Assembly: GCF_016056275.1 (NCBI RefSeq)
Contig: NZ_JAECZA010000295.1
Span: 1-58,193, forward strand
Source of the DNA: Dendronalium phyllosphericum CENA369
GTDB taxonomy: Bacteria; Cyanobacteriota; Cyanobacteriia; Cyanobacteriales; Nostocaceae
Length of the DNA stretch: 58,193 nt
Reading direction: 5' to 3'
Under the pieces are notes generated by a model. That model was not told where the DNA came from. It worked only from the letters and a program-made list of their open reading frames with translations, and searched no databases. Every line of letters starts with the position of its first letter. The first letter of the stretch is position 1. A program made the position numbers and the translations under genes. This document shows, in pieces, positions 35,161-43,344 of this stretch.

Positions 35161-35775
35161 TTATTGCCAAACATAAATAAGGATAAACAAAACAATCCAA
35201 ATGACATCGACGAAATGCCAAAACAAAGAAGTTGCATTGACACCATAGTGACCCGAATCGTAGTTGCCAGGAATGAAAGAGCGCACTAAAATAATTAATT
35301 GCAACAGAATTCCCGTAAAAACGTGCAAACCATGGAAACCTGTTAACAGGTAAAACATACCTCCGAATGTTCCAGTGGTGAAGCCAAAAGCTAAGTGACT
35401 CCATTCAACAGCCTGTCCAAACAAAAAGTAGCTGCCCATCGCCATCGTTGCTAAGAGAAACAAACGATATTTCCACAAGTTATGGCGTTGCAACTCGCGT
35501 TCTGCTAAATAAATGACAAAGCTACTGGCAACAAGAATTACCGTATTGATTGCAGGTTCTTTAATTTCCAGTCCCGAAACACCAGCTGGTAGCCAGTTAG
35601 GAGTCGTTATTTTGTAGATGATGTATCCTGCAAAAAAACTTAGAAAAATGACGCTTTCAGACAGCAGGAACACGATGAAGCCAAACATCTTATTGCCTTC
35701 TTCGTCGTGGCTGTGTTCGCCACCTGTCTGGTGCAGATGTTGCTGCAAATCGTCTGAAACAATATAACTGTCCAT
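35161..35775 (-). CDS. ctaE: Quinol/cytochrome oxidase subunit III
   Basis: 204 residues with five membrane helices, as in short bacterial subunit III. Recognisable segments: MFGFIVFLLSESVIFLSFFA with the conserved Glu in helix 1, GGMFYLLTGFHGLHVFTGIL and SLFWHFVDVIWIVLFILIYV. It is the last gene of a DUF2231-DUF2231-coxB-coxA-coxC operon. Subunit III stabilises subunit I. Because subunit II lacks the copper-A site (see 37563), this belongs to a quinol-oxidising ARTO-type complex. Confidence 0.93.
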   Translation of the reverse strand: MDSYIVSDDLQQHLHQTGGEHSHDEEGNKMFGFIVFLLSESVIFLSFFAGYIIYKITTPNWLPAGVSGLEIKEPAINTVILVASSFVIYLAERELQRHNLWKYRLFLLATMAMGSYFLFGQAVEWSHLAFGFTTGTFGGMFYLLTGFHGLHVFTGILLQLIILVRSFIPGNYDSGHYGVNATSLFWHFVDVIWIVLFILIYVWQ

Positions 35776-35862
35776 TGGTGCAATTATCCTTTACCTTGGA
35801 GACTAGGAAGATGCAAAGAAAGGGGGACGCGGAGAGGGAAGATTTCCCCGTGTCCTGTTCCC

Positions 35863-37554
35863 TCATTTGTCAAATGCTATTGCTGAATGCAATTTGCTAT
35901 CAGCTTGTGCTGTTAACGGTTCAGATTTACCGTAACCATAGGGTTCAGAAATAATGATGGGAATTTCTTCAAAGTTTTCTACTGGGGGTGGTGAAGAAAC
36001 CATCCACTCTAGTCCAATTGCTTGCCAAGGATTATCTGGTGCTTTCTCACCTTGCATCCAAGAAATCACCATGTTGAAAATAAAGGGCAAAGTAGACATT
36101 CCTAGTAGGAATGCACCGAGGCTAGCAATAATATTCCAAAATTCGTACTCTGGGGCATAGGAAGCAACTCGGCGTAACATTCCTTGCAACCCTAATGGAT
36201 GCATGGGTAAAAAGTTAAGGTTAGTGCCGATAAAGGCTAAAGCGAAATGCAGTTTGCCCCAACCTTCGTAGTACATCCTACCAGTCATTTTGGGGAACCA
36301 GTGATAGATGGCAGCATACAAACCCATCGTCACCGTACCGTAGAGGACATAGTGGAAGTGACCGACTACAAAGTAGGTGTTGTTAACGTGGACATCAACT
36401 GGCACAGAAGAAAGCATAATGCCTGTGATGCCAGCAAACACAAACATGACTAATGCACCCAAGGCAAACAGCATCGGTGTATTTAGTCGCAACTTACCTC
36501 CCCAGATAGTCGCTACCCAAGCAAACACCTTAATACCAGTGGGCACAGACACAAACATAGTAGTCAGCATGAAAATCAACCGCATCCAGCCAGGAGTACC
36601 GCTGACATACATGTGGTGTACCCAAACAATGGCGCTAACTACGGCAATTAAGAGTGATGAAATAGCAACTACTTTGTAGCCAAATAGAGGTTTGCGAGAG
36701 TAAACTGGGAAGATTTCTGAGAAGATGCCGAAAACGGGCAAAATAATTACATAAACGGCAGGGTGGGAGTAAAACCAGAAGTAATGCTGGAACATAACTG
36801 GATTTCCTCCGTTGGCTGGGTTAAAAAAGCCAGTACCAACAGTGAGATCCAGTAGCAGCATGACTGCACCTGCGGTCAGTGCGGGTAATCCAAATAGTTG
36901 GATAATCTGAGCGCTGAATACTGCCCAAACAAACAGTGGCATTCGGAAGAAAGTCATCCCAGGCGCGCGCATCTTGACGATGGTGGTCACAAAGTTGACT
37001 GCCCCCATAATCGAAGACACGCCAGATATTGCTACTGCCAACAGCCAGATAACTTGTCCATTGATTAAGTTACCTGTGGGGTTCTGGAGGCTGACTGGCG
37101 GGTAAGACCACCAGCCGGCTTGAGCTGGGCCGCCAGGGACAAAGAAACTGCCCATCAACAGAATCCCAACTACTGGAACCATCCAAAAGGCGACGGCATT
37201 GAGGCGGGGAAATGCCATATCTCGCGCCCCAATCATCAGGGGTACTAGATAGTTGGCAAAACCAACTAGTGAGGGAAATGTCCACAAGAACAGCATTACA
37301 GTGCCGTGCATGGTGAACATACCGTTATAGACGGTACGATCTACTAGGTCTGCATCGGGTGTAATCAGTTCTCCCCGCAGTACCATCGCAAAGATACCGC
37401 CGACTAAAAAGAAGAAGAATGAAGTAACAAGGTATTGGATACCAATAACCTTATGGTCAGTGCTAAAGCTAAAGTATTCCTTCCAGTCACCTGGGGATTC
37501 GTGGTGAGGCTTCTCACTAGGGAGACTGAGGCCTTCAATAGGGATATTTGTCAT
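35863..37554 (-). CDS. ctaD: Haem-copper oxidase subunit I, A2-type (quinol oxidase)
   Basis: 563 residues from ATG 37554 (AAGGA 4 bases upstream); the longer frame overlaps coxB. Twelve helices. Haem a ligand His in TMHGTVMLFLW; copper-B ligands in FYSHPAVYVIILP and IVWVHHMYVSG; the haem a3/a pair in YFVVGHFHYVL. The YSHPAV form replaces the usual GHPEV: the proton-channel Glu is absent and Tyr-Ser takes its place, the hallmark of A2-type oxidases. It reduces O2 to water and pumps protons in the thylakoid or cytoplasmic membrane. It lies 8 bases after coxB. Confidence 0.95.
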   Translation of the reverse strand: MTNIPIEGLSLPSEKPHHESPGDWKEYFSFSTDHKVIGIQYLVTSFFFFLVGGIFAMVLRGELITPDADLVDRTVYNGMFTMHGTVMLFLWTFPSLVGFANYLVPLMIGARDMAFPRLNAVAFWMVPVVGILLMGSFFVPGGPAQAGWWSYPPVSLQNPTGNLINGQVIWLLAVAISGVSSIMGAVNFVTTIVKMRAPGMTFFRMPLFVWAVFSAQIIQLFGLPALTAGAVMLLLDLTVGTGFFNPANGGNPVMFQHYFWFYSHPAVYVIILPVFGIFSEIFPVYSRKPLFGYKVVAISSLLIAVVSAIVWVHHMYVSGTPGWMRLIFMLTTMFVSVPTGIKVFAWVATIWGGKLRLNTPMLFALGALVMFVFAGITGIMLSSVPVDVHVNNTYFVVGHFHYVLYGTVTMGLYAAIYHWFPKMTGRMYYEGWGKLHFALAFIGTNLNFLPMHPLGLQGMLRRVASYAPEYEFWNIIASLGAFLLGMSTLPFIFNMVISWMQGEKAPDNPWQAIGLEWMVSSPPPVENFEEIPIIISEPYGYGKSEPLTAQADSKLHSAIAFDK

Positions 37555-37562
37555 AGTTCCTT

Positions 37563-38549
37563 TCAACCTGGGTAATTGACCAGAGGAGATGCCGCAGGCG
37601 CAACTGTAGCCCAACCAGTTTTGACTGGCTGAGTAGATGCTTGTGCATACTCAGAAGCTGCCTGATTTTTTGCTGGTGATGGTTTTTGGCTTGCAGCTTG
37701 GGCTAGCCATTGGTGATACTCTTCTGGAGATTGAACGACTACATTCGCTTGCATGGTGGCAAAGTATGTGCCGCTATATTGAGAGTCGGTTAGGCGATAT
37801 TCACCGCTGCGAATAGGAGTGAATTCAAAGTCGATCGCATGGTTAGGAATAATGTCTTGCTTGAGGCGAAATGCTGGAATGTAGAAGCCGTGTAAAACGT
37901 CTTCGGATTGCAATACTAAACGCACACGGCGATCGCTAGGCAAATGCAATTCGCTACTGGTAACATCTCTTTCAGGATAATGAAACACCCATGCCCATTG
38001 TTTGGCCAGTACGTCGATTTTTTCTACAGGCTCTAAGTTTGACGCGGAGAGGGGGAGACTAGGTGACGCGGAGAGTTCTTTCTCCGTGTCTCCGTGTCCC
38101 CGTGTCCCCGCGTCCTCCATCGTTGCTGCGTAAGCCGATTCCATACCCATCGGATTATGCAAGTGAACTAGCTGAGATGGGCCTTGAATTCCCATTTGCT
38201 CGTAAACTTGGTAGCTGTAACCCGCAATCCAAAACACTAAGAGAATTGGGATGGCTGTCCAGACAACTTCTATTGCCACATTTCCTTCAATCGCTGGGCC
38301 GTCGCTGAAGTCATCCTTTTTCGCCCGATGGAAAATTACAGAATACATCAAGGTGCTAGTCACTCCTAGAAAGATGAATGCACCGAGTGTTACCAAGAAG
38401 CTAATCAAATCGTCAATCAGGTGCGATTCTGCTGCTGCTTGTGGAGGCAGCCAGGAATAAGCTTGCTTGCCTATCCAGAGACTGGTGAAAGTAACTGCGA
38501 TCGCACCAGTAATCACCGTCAAAATATTGAGAGTCTTGCGGGTGTTCAT
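37563..38549 (-). CDS. ctaC: Oxidase subunit II lacking the CuA site (ARTO type)
   Basis: 328 residues. The N-terminal membrane helices (about 8-28, 48-70 and 92-110) are followed by a cupredoxin domain from about 180. In normal subunit II the CuA motif is CxExCxxxH; here the aligned stretch reads YRLTDSQYSGTYFATM, so both Cys, the Glu and the His are missing. Such a subunit cannot accept electrons from cytochrome c; this is the pattern of the cyanobacterial alternative respiratory terminal oxidase, a quinol oxidase. Residues about 144-169 (AGTRGHGDTEKELSASPS region) are encoded by an inserted dispersed repeat, in frame, in the loop before the cupredoxin domain. Pro/Ala-rich tail. Confidence 0.93.
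   Translation of the reverse strand: MNTRKTLNILTVITGAIAVTFTSLWIGKQAYSWLPPQAAAESHLIDDLISFLVTLGAFIFLGVTSTLMYSVIFHRAKKDDFSDGPAIEGNVAIEVVWTAIPILLVFWIAGYSYQVYEQMGIQGPSQLVHLHNPMGMESAYAATMEDAGTRGHGDTEKELSASPSLPLSASNLEPVEKIDVLAKQWAWVFHYPERDVTSSELHLPSDRRVRLVLQSEDVLHGFYIPAFRLKQDIIPNHAIDFEFTPIRSGEYRLTDSQYSGTYFATMQANVVVQSPEEYHQWLAQAASQKPSPAKNQAASEYAQASTQPVKTGWATVAPAASPLVNYPG
38041..38120. repeat. Dispersed GACGCGGAGA/CCGTGTCCCC repeat inserted in frame in coxB
   Basis: Made of GACGCGGAGA and TCTCCGTGTC / CCCCGTGTCC units that are partly complementary. Related sequence lies at about 35825-35860 and 54780-54843. Here it adds 26 codons without a stop. Confidence 0.75.
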
Positions 38550-38639
38550 AGTTAGTGGTTAGCAGTTAGCGGTCAGTGGTCAGTGGTCAGTGGTTATTAA
38601 ACAAAGAACAACTGACAACTAACAACTGACAAAAATTAA
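38550..38639. repeat. GGTCAGT heptad inverted repeat inside the oxidase operon
   Basis: Tandem GGTCAGT/GGTTAGC heptads (38551-38594) face complementary AACTGACAACTAACAACTGA heptads (38610-38632). The resulting hairpin separates the two DUF2231 genes from coxB and could set unequal expression. Confidence 0.7.
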
Positions 38640-39242
38640 TTACTTGAGTTCTGTGTTAATGTCTTTGCCCATTTGCAGCAAGTTATCGGCAGTAGTATGT
38701 ATGCCAAACTCGGTACCCATTTGTGTCCCTAAAGTTCCGTGCAAAAACATAATCGCCAAAATTGCCACTCCTGAGAGCAGATAGCTCCAATGCACTTGTC
38801 TATCTGCATCTTTTCTGCCAATAAAGCGTTGCCATCCTCTCCAGACGGTCATGCTGAGAATTAGCGCTAATATTAGTACGCCACCTATGCCGTGCCAAAG
38901 CATAGTTTCCATTGCCTGCAATCCCCAAGCACTCCTGACATCAGCTGGAGGTGTTGCTAACAGCATTTCATAAAAGCCTGCTGCTACCGTGAAAAACGTG
39001 ATGGTGGTTGCGGCTAGCATGTTGTACCAGCCGACATCAAAGAAGCTATCGCGTTCCACAGAAATCGCTAAAAATTTGAAGAGCCATTTTTGGAAAGGGA
39101 ACAGCACGCCAACAATATCAAAGGTAAGCCCGATAACAAACAAACCTATAGTCAGATGGACTAAGTTGGGATGAATGGGAATTTTGTAAGGCAGTCCGTT
39201 AGCGCCTATGTTGCTCAACTGATTAATTAGCTCAGAGTTCAT
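38640..39242 (-). CDS. DUF2231-type membrane protein (second copy)
   Basis: 200 residues from ATG 39242, which overlaps the stop of the preceding gene by ATGA, so the upstream frame to 39302 is rejected. Four membrane helices; DUF2231 hallmarks: PIHPNLVHLTIGLFVIGLTF, GWYNMLAATTITFFTVAAGF and MLWHGIGGVLILAL, with His in the first and later helices that could bind haem or metal. The family is of unknown function. It is translationally coupled to its paralogue at 39239 and lies upstream of coxB, suggesting a role in assembly of, or electron input to, the oxidase. Confidence 0.85.
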   Translation of the reverse strand: MNSELINQLSNIGANGLPYKIPIHPNLVHLTIGLFVIGLTFDIVGVLFPFQKWLFKFLAISVERDSFFDVGWYNMLAATTITFFTVAAGFYEMLLATPPADVRSAWGLQAMETMLWHGIGGVLILALILSMTVWRGWQRFIGRKDADRQVHWSYLLSGVAILAIMFLHGTLGTQMGTEFGIHTTADNLLQMGKDINTELK

Positions 39243-39739
39243 CGCAAAGTACCCTCTTTTAACGCTTCTACAACTGGCACTGTGTGCAATCCATATACCC
39301 AAACGAGCTCATCTCCGAGGTAGACTTGCACGCCAACTACTAAGATTAAAAGTAGCCCCGCTCCCAAATAATAAATTGATAGTTTTTGCGGGTTGCGAGA
39401 ACGAATTACATAGCGCCATGCTGTAATTGCTGCAATAATTCCTGACAACGACCAACCAATCAGTGTGTGGATATTCAATACTGGTTTAGCTAAGTCGTAA
39501 GGTGTTGCCAAGCCAGCTTCAAATTGACCCAGAATAATCGCAACAAAGATAGAGATCGTAGCGACACACATATTCCACCAACTCACTTCAAAAAGATGAG
39601 TTTTACCAGTAAAATAACCAACTACATCACAGAAGAATGCAAACAACACCATCGCAATTACGAAGTGGACAGCGATAGGATGAATCGTATCTGGGTAAGG
39701 TAAATTATGGTCGTTCAAAGATGTAAGATACTCAAGCAT
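39239..39739 (-). CDS. DUF2231-type membrane protein (first copy)
   Basis: 166 residues. Four helices with DTIHPIAVHFVIAMVLFAFF, SWWNMCVATISIFVAIILGQ and NIHTLIGWSLSGIIAA, parallel to the second copy. Conserved His residues lie in helix 1 (IHPIAVH) and helix 3 (NIHTLIGW). AGGAG is 6 bases upstream of ATG 39739. First gene of the operon that continues with the second copy (ATGA overlap) and coxBAC. In heterocystous cyanobacteria such ARTO operons are induced in heterocysts or micro-oxic conditions; that is family knowledge, not shown here. Confidence 0.85.
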   Translation of the reverse strand: MLEYLTSLNDHNLPYPDTIHPIAVHFVIAMVLFAFFCDVVGYFTGKTHLFEVSWWNMCVATISIFVAIILGQFEAGLATPYDLAKPVLNIHTLIGWSLSGIIAAITAWRYVIRSRNPQKLSIYYLGAGLLLILVVGVQVYLGDELVWVYGLHTVPVVEALKEGTLR

Positions 39740-39778
39740 TGTATTCTCCTGGACATGTCTATCGCTCCTCAGTTAAGC

Positions 39779-39794
39779 CTCAATAATTATTGAG
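39779..39794. promoter_or_regulatory. 16-bp perfect palindrome upstream of the oxidase operon
   Basis: CTCAATAATTATTGAG, 40 bases before the first start codon. Its size, symmetry and position suit a dimeric regulator operator in the 5' leader. No NtcA consensus (GTA-N8-TAC) was found nearby. Confidence 0.5.
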
Positions 39795-40603
39795 ATTCGC
39801 TTGCAAGACTAAGAGTATTTACACGCAACCGGAATTTGTTAATCAGATTTTCGCAGCGCCATCCGGTTGTTTAAGTGTAAACTTCGTAATAGCCAAATTC
39901 AGAGAGGCTAATATTTATAGTCGATGATTAAGTTCAATTCATTTGTTCATGTTGATACTCTACAACAGTTATTTTTAATTTATCTAACAAAATTACTGTT
40001 GTTCATTTGATTTAGTGTGACCTATCTCTTAGCTTAAGGATTTTTTTAGTAATTGTCAAAAAAATAAAAATAATCTCAAAAGAAAATTCATAGTTTACCT
40101 GAGATTTTTGTTTTTAAAAGATTGCATATTAAAAAAAAATGATTGTGCAAGAACTAACATTGATAAAAAGTGTATTTGTAATCCCAATCACAAAAAATCT
40201 CATGCTTTTTAAGCGTATTTTGTCAGTATATCGAGTGAAGTCATACCAATTTGTAATTCGTAATTCGTAATACTTCGACTACGCTCAGTACAAGTTCGTA
40301 ATTAAAAAATTCCCATTTAGTTTAGGTTTCTGGGTTTGGCTCTCAAAGCAAACACATCTCAAGTAAAATAATGCTTTAATAGCAAGGGTTTGGGCGTTTT
40401 ATGATTTAGCCGATTTTTTCATCAATATCCTTACCCAGCAAGGGTTTTAACTGTTAAAAGTACTATTTAATACATAAAATTGAATCTCTATTGCTGACTT
40501 ACCATTCAGGGGAGTTGTTTAAAAGTCAAACTAGAGTGAACGATAAATTACCCTAGCGATCTAAAATGACACTGGTAATCGGCAAACAAATTAAGTTCTG
40601 TTT
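39795..40603. other. 800-base non-coding spacer between the oxidase operon and psbQ
   Basis: AT-rich divergent spacer. At 40253-40304 GTAATTC heptads are split by an ACTTCGACTACGCTCAGTAC element, itself a common cyanobacterial repeat. The psbQ promoter should lie in the last 150 bases. No gene, RNA or riboswitch recognised. Confidence 0.55.
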
Positions 40604-41071
40604 ATGGCGCGTCAACGCTCGATTTTTTCATTAATTCTGGTATTATTGGCCACCTTCCTCATCAGTTGTGGCGGCCCTAACGTCGCAGTTGCACCCCCGA
40701 CTTATACAACAGCGCAACTGGAGAAAATTCAAACATACGCCCCGGAAATTCAGGCTGTGCGCGATCGCGCAGAAGAATTGCAAAACCTGATCCAAAAGAA
40801 AGACTGGATATTTGTGAGCAATTTTATACATGGCCCTATCACGGAAGCAAGGTTGAGTATGACTTATGTCATTCCCAATCTTTTGCCCAAGGAGCAACCC
40901 GAAGCACGTAAGATCACAAAGGATTTGTTTAATCACTTAGTTAAAATCAATCAAGCTGCTCTCGATCGCAACTCTCTAGTTGCTTTTGATAACTACGAAG
41001 CTGCTTTCGAGGACATTGACAAATTCCTGCAACTGCTTCCTGAGACAAGTACTCAAGCAGAAGCAAGTTAG
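40604..41071 (+). CDS. psbQ: Photosystem II lipoprotein PsbQ (CyanoQ)
   Basis: 155 residues. A lipoprotein signal ends in the lipobox LISC with Cys22 as lipidation site, followed by a four-helix-bundle domain: YTTAQLEKIQTYAPEIQAVR, WIFVSNFIHGPITEARLSMT, then AALDRNSLVAFDNYEAAFED. These match cyanobacterial PsbQ, a lumenal thylakoid lipoprotein that stabilises the oxygen-evolving side of photosystem II. Normal length. Monocistronic; the purine/pyrimidine repeat at 41096 follows. Confidence 0.93.
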   Translation: MARQRSIFSLILVLLATFLISCGGPNVAVAPPTYTTAQLEKIQTYAPEIQAVRDRAEELQNLIQKKDWIFVSNFIHGPITEARLSMTYVIPNLLPKEQPEARKITKDLFNHLVKINQAALDRNSLVAFDNYEAAFEDIDKFLQLLPETSTQAEAS

Positions 41072-41095
41072 GCACGAAGTTAAGATGGGCAGAAG

Positions 41096-41300
41096 AGGAT
41101 GAGGGAGATGAGGGAGATGAGGAGGATGAGGGAGATGAAGAGGATGAGGAGGATGAGGGGGATGAGGGGGAATAATAATTGTTCGCTTACTTTCTTATCT
41201 TCTCCCCCTACTCCCTCATCTCCCCCTACTCCCTCATCTCCCCCTACTCCCTCATCTCCCCCTACTTCCTCATCTCCCCCTACTCCCTCATCTCCCCCTC
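41096..41300. repeat. Polypurine tract facing an 18-bp polypyrimidine tandem repeat
   Basis: 41096-41171 is GAGGGAGAT/GAGGAGGAT purine repeat. 41201-41290 holds five 18-base units TCTCCCCCTACTCCCTCA, plus a partial sixth to 41300. The halves are largely complementary, so the transcript could fold into a long hairpin. The array ends only 9 bases before the ATG of the FAD oxidase gene. The ORF at 41099-41467 is an artefact of it. Confidence 0.88.
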
Positions 41301-41309
41301 AAAACAGCA

Positions 41310-42422
41310 ATGAGTCATGTAGTTATCATCGGTTGTGGCGTGGTTGGGGCGGCGATCGCTTACGAACTAAGTCAAGTCCAAGGGCTAAAAATTACTATTT
41401 TCGACCGTCAGCCACCCGCACAAGCTTCTACAGGGGCAGCGCTTGGCGTTTTGATGGGCGTAATTAGCCAGAAAATCAAGGGCAAGGCCTGGCAGATGCG
41501 ACAAACTAGCATCCAACGCTACGAAACTTTAATTCCCGAATTGGAAACTTTAACAAATCGCCGAATCCCCTTTAATCGCCAGGGAATTCTCAGCCTTTGC
41601 AGTGAGGAAGATAATTTAGCAGCATGGGAAAACCTAGTGGCAATTCGCCATTCACAAGGTTGGCGGTTAGAAATTTGGGAGGCGGCAAAACTTAAAGATA
41701 TCTGCCCTCAAATTAATATCGAAAAAATTATCGGCGCTGTTTATTCTCCCCAAGACCGTCAAATCGATCCAACTGCCCTAACGTTAGCTTTAGTTGAAGC
41801 AGCCCAAGACAAAGGTGTAACTTTCAAATTTGGTGTGACTGTTCTGGGTGTGCCAACGCCTGAAAAAAATACTTTGGAAACGCCTGGCAAATGTAATTTA
41901 GTTGAGACTACAGAGGGAAAAATTGCCGCAGATTGGATTGTAATTGCCGCTGGGCTGGGTTCAACGCCATTACTCACCCAGTTAAATCAGACGCTTAATA
42001 TTCGTCCTGTACTGGGGCAAGCACTGCAACTAAGTTTAAGGCATTCATTAGGCAATCCCGACTTTCAACCAGCCATCACTGGTAATGATGTTCATATCGT
42101 CCCTGTAGGTGGTGGAAGCTACTGGGTAGGTGCAACAGTGGAATTTCCTACAAATGGCGATGAAATACCGCCAAATCTAGAACTATTAGAGTCTGTTAGA
42201 CAGCAAGCGATCGCATTTTGTCCAGAGTTAGCTACAGCAGATGTTATCCGCACTTGGTCGGGATTGCGTCCCCGCCCCGAAGGACGACCAGCACCAGTTA
42301 TCGAGCGACTACCAGGGTTTAGTAATGTCCTCCTCGCTACCGGACACTATCGCAACGGCGTTCTACTCGCACCCGCAACAGCTCGTGCAATTCGTGAGAT
42401 GATTATTCCTGGGAATTCTTAA
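41310..42422 (+). CDS. FAD-dependent D-amino-acid-oxidase-type protein (ThiO-like)
   Basis: 370 residues. N-terminal dinucleotide-binding fold VVIIGCGVVGAAIAYEL with GxGxxG, an Asp-type second strand (TIFDRQ), and a C-terminal FAD motif (GHYRNGVLLAPATAR; WSGLRPRPEGRPAPVIERL). This is the DAO family; WSGLRPxxxDGxP-like and the GHYRNGVLLAP end are typical for glycine oxidase ThiO, which supplies dehydroglycine for thiazole synthesis in thiamine formation. No ThiG or ThiS gene is adjacent, so the substrate is open. A polypyrimidine repeat ends 9 bases upstream of the start; no Shine-Dalgarno is seen. Confidence 0.85.
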   Translation: MSHVVIIGCGVVGAAIAYELSQVQGLKITIFDRQPPAQASTGAALGVLMGVISQKIKGKAWQMRQTSIQRYETLIPELETLTNRRIPFNRQGILSLCSEEDNLAAWENLVAIRHSQGWRLEIWEAAKLKDICPQINIEKIIGAVYSPQDRQIDPTALTLALVEAAQDKGVTFKFGVTVLGVPTPEKNTLETPGKCNLVETTEGKIAADWIVIAAGLGSTPLLTQLNQTLNIRPVLGQALQLSLRHSLGNPDFQPAITGNDVHIVPVGGGSYWVGATVEFPTNGDEIPPNLELLESVRQQAIAFCPELATADVIRTWSGLRPRPEGRPAPVIERLPGFSNVLLATGHYRNGVLLAPATARAIREMIIPGNS

Positions 42423-42492
42423 TAAAAAATACCTTTTTATCTTTGCGCTTTTGCATGAGGCGCTGACCTTCAAAACCCAGGAAAATAATAGC

Positions 42493-43344
42493 GTGTCTTT
42501 AACAGAACATCAAATCACAGTAGATTCTCTAGAATGGTTTTATCGGGAATCTTCACCAATTGGCAGAACTGACTTGTTGCCTGTAGTCTTGCTGCATGGT
42601 TTAGTTTCACAAAGTTACAGTTGGCGTAATATTTTACCAGCTTTAGCAAATCAGGGAACAAGAGCGATCGCGCCTGATTGGATTGGGTCTGGTTCTTCTG
42701 CAAAACCAGAAAAACGAGATTTTGCTTATACACCCGATGCATATATTACAGCTTTAGAAGGATTTATTAAAGCATTAGAAATTGAGCGTTTTTCTTTAGT
42801 TGTCCAAGGTTTTTTAGGCTCTGTAGGACTACAATATGCCTTGCGTCACCCAGAACAAATTGCCAACACAGCTATTCTCAATACACCAATTTCCACTGCT
42901 GCTAAATTACCTTGGAAAATTAAACAAATGGGTTTACCTTTAGCAGGTGAAGTGATGACACAAGACCCTCTATTAGTCGATCGAACTCTAGAAGGTGGTA
43001 GCCGTTACCGTATAGAAGATAAGGATTTAGATGTTTATCGAAAACCTTTTTTGAAAACTTCGTCTGTAGGACGCGCCCTTCTAGCAAGTATTCGTAACTT
43101 GCAACTCGAAAAAGCAATGACAGAAATTGAATCTGGCTTCAAAGAATGGCAACAGCCAATTCTGATTCAATGGGGTATGATTGACCCTTGGTTATCTGTA
43201 GACACAGCACAAAAATTTGCCGATTCTGTGGCAAATGCTGAATTAGTCAAACTTAATAATGTCGGTCATTACCCTCAAGAACACTACCACAAAACGATTC
43301 TAGAAGACCTTTTGCCCTTTATACGTCGCTCTGAATCTAATTAA
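42493..43344 (+). CDS. Alpha/beta-hydrolase fold protein without the nucleophile Ser
   Basis: 283 residues from GTG 42493, preceded by AGGA 10 bases upstream; ATG 42451 would add 14 residues with no ribosome-binding site. Fold landmarks: VVLLHGLVSQSYSWRNILPA (oxyanion HG), APDWIGSGSS, WGMIDPWLSV (acid Asp) and NVGHYPQEH (His). The nucleophile elbow, usually GxSxG, reads VVQGFLGSVGL: Phe occupies the Ser position. The protein therefore probably is not a hydrolase, or uses another mechanism. It follows the FAD oxidase by 70 bases and may be cotranscribed. Confidence 0.85.
   Translation: MSLTEHQITVDSLEWFYRESSPIGRTDLLPVVLLHGLVSQSYSWRNILPALANQGTRAIAPDWIGSGSSAKPEKRDFAYTPDAYITALEGFIKALEIERFSLVVQGFLGSVGLQYALRHPEQIANTAILNTPISTAAKLPWKIKQMGLPLAGEVMTQDPLLVDRTLEGGSRYRIEDKDLDVYRKPFLKTSSVGRALLASIRNLQLEKAMTEIESGFKEWQQPILIQWGMIDPWLSVDTAQKFADSVANAELVKLNNVGHYPQEHYHKTILEDLLPFIRRSESN

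Noticed and set aside
39740-40603. Search for an NtcA site (GTA-N8-TAC) for the oxidase operon
   Set aside because: No convincing match close to the start; only the palindrome was kept.
41099-41467. 122-codon ORF over the purine/pyrimidine repeats
   Set aside because: Low-complexity translation; it overlaps the FAD oxidase in another frame.
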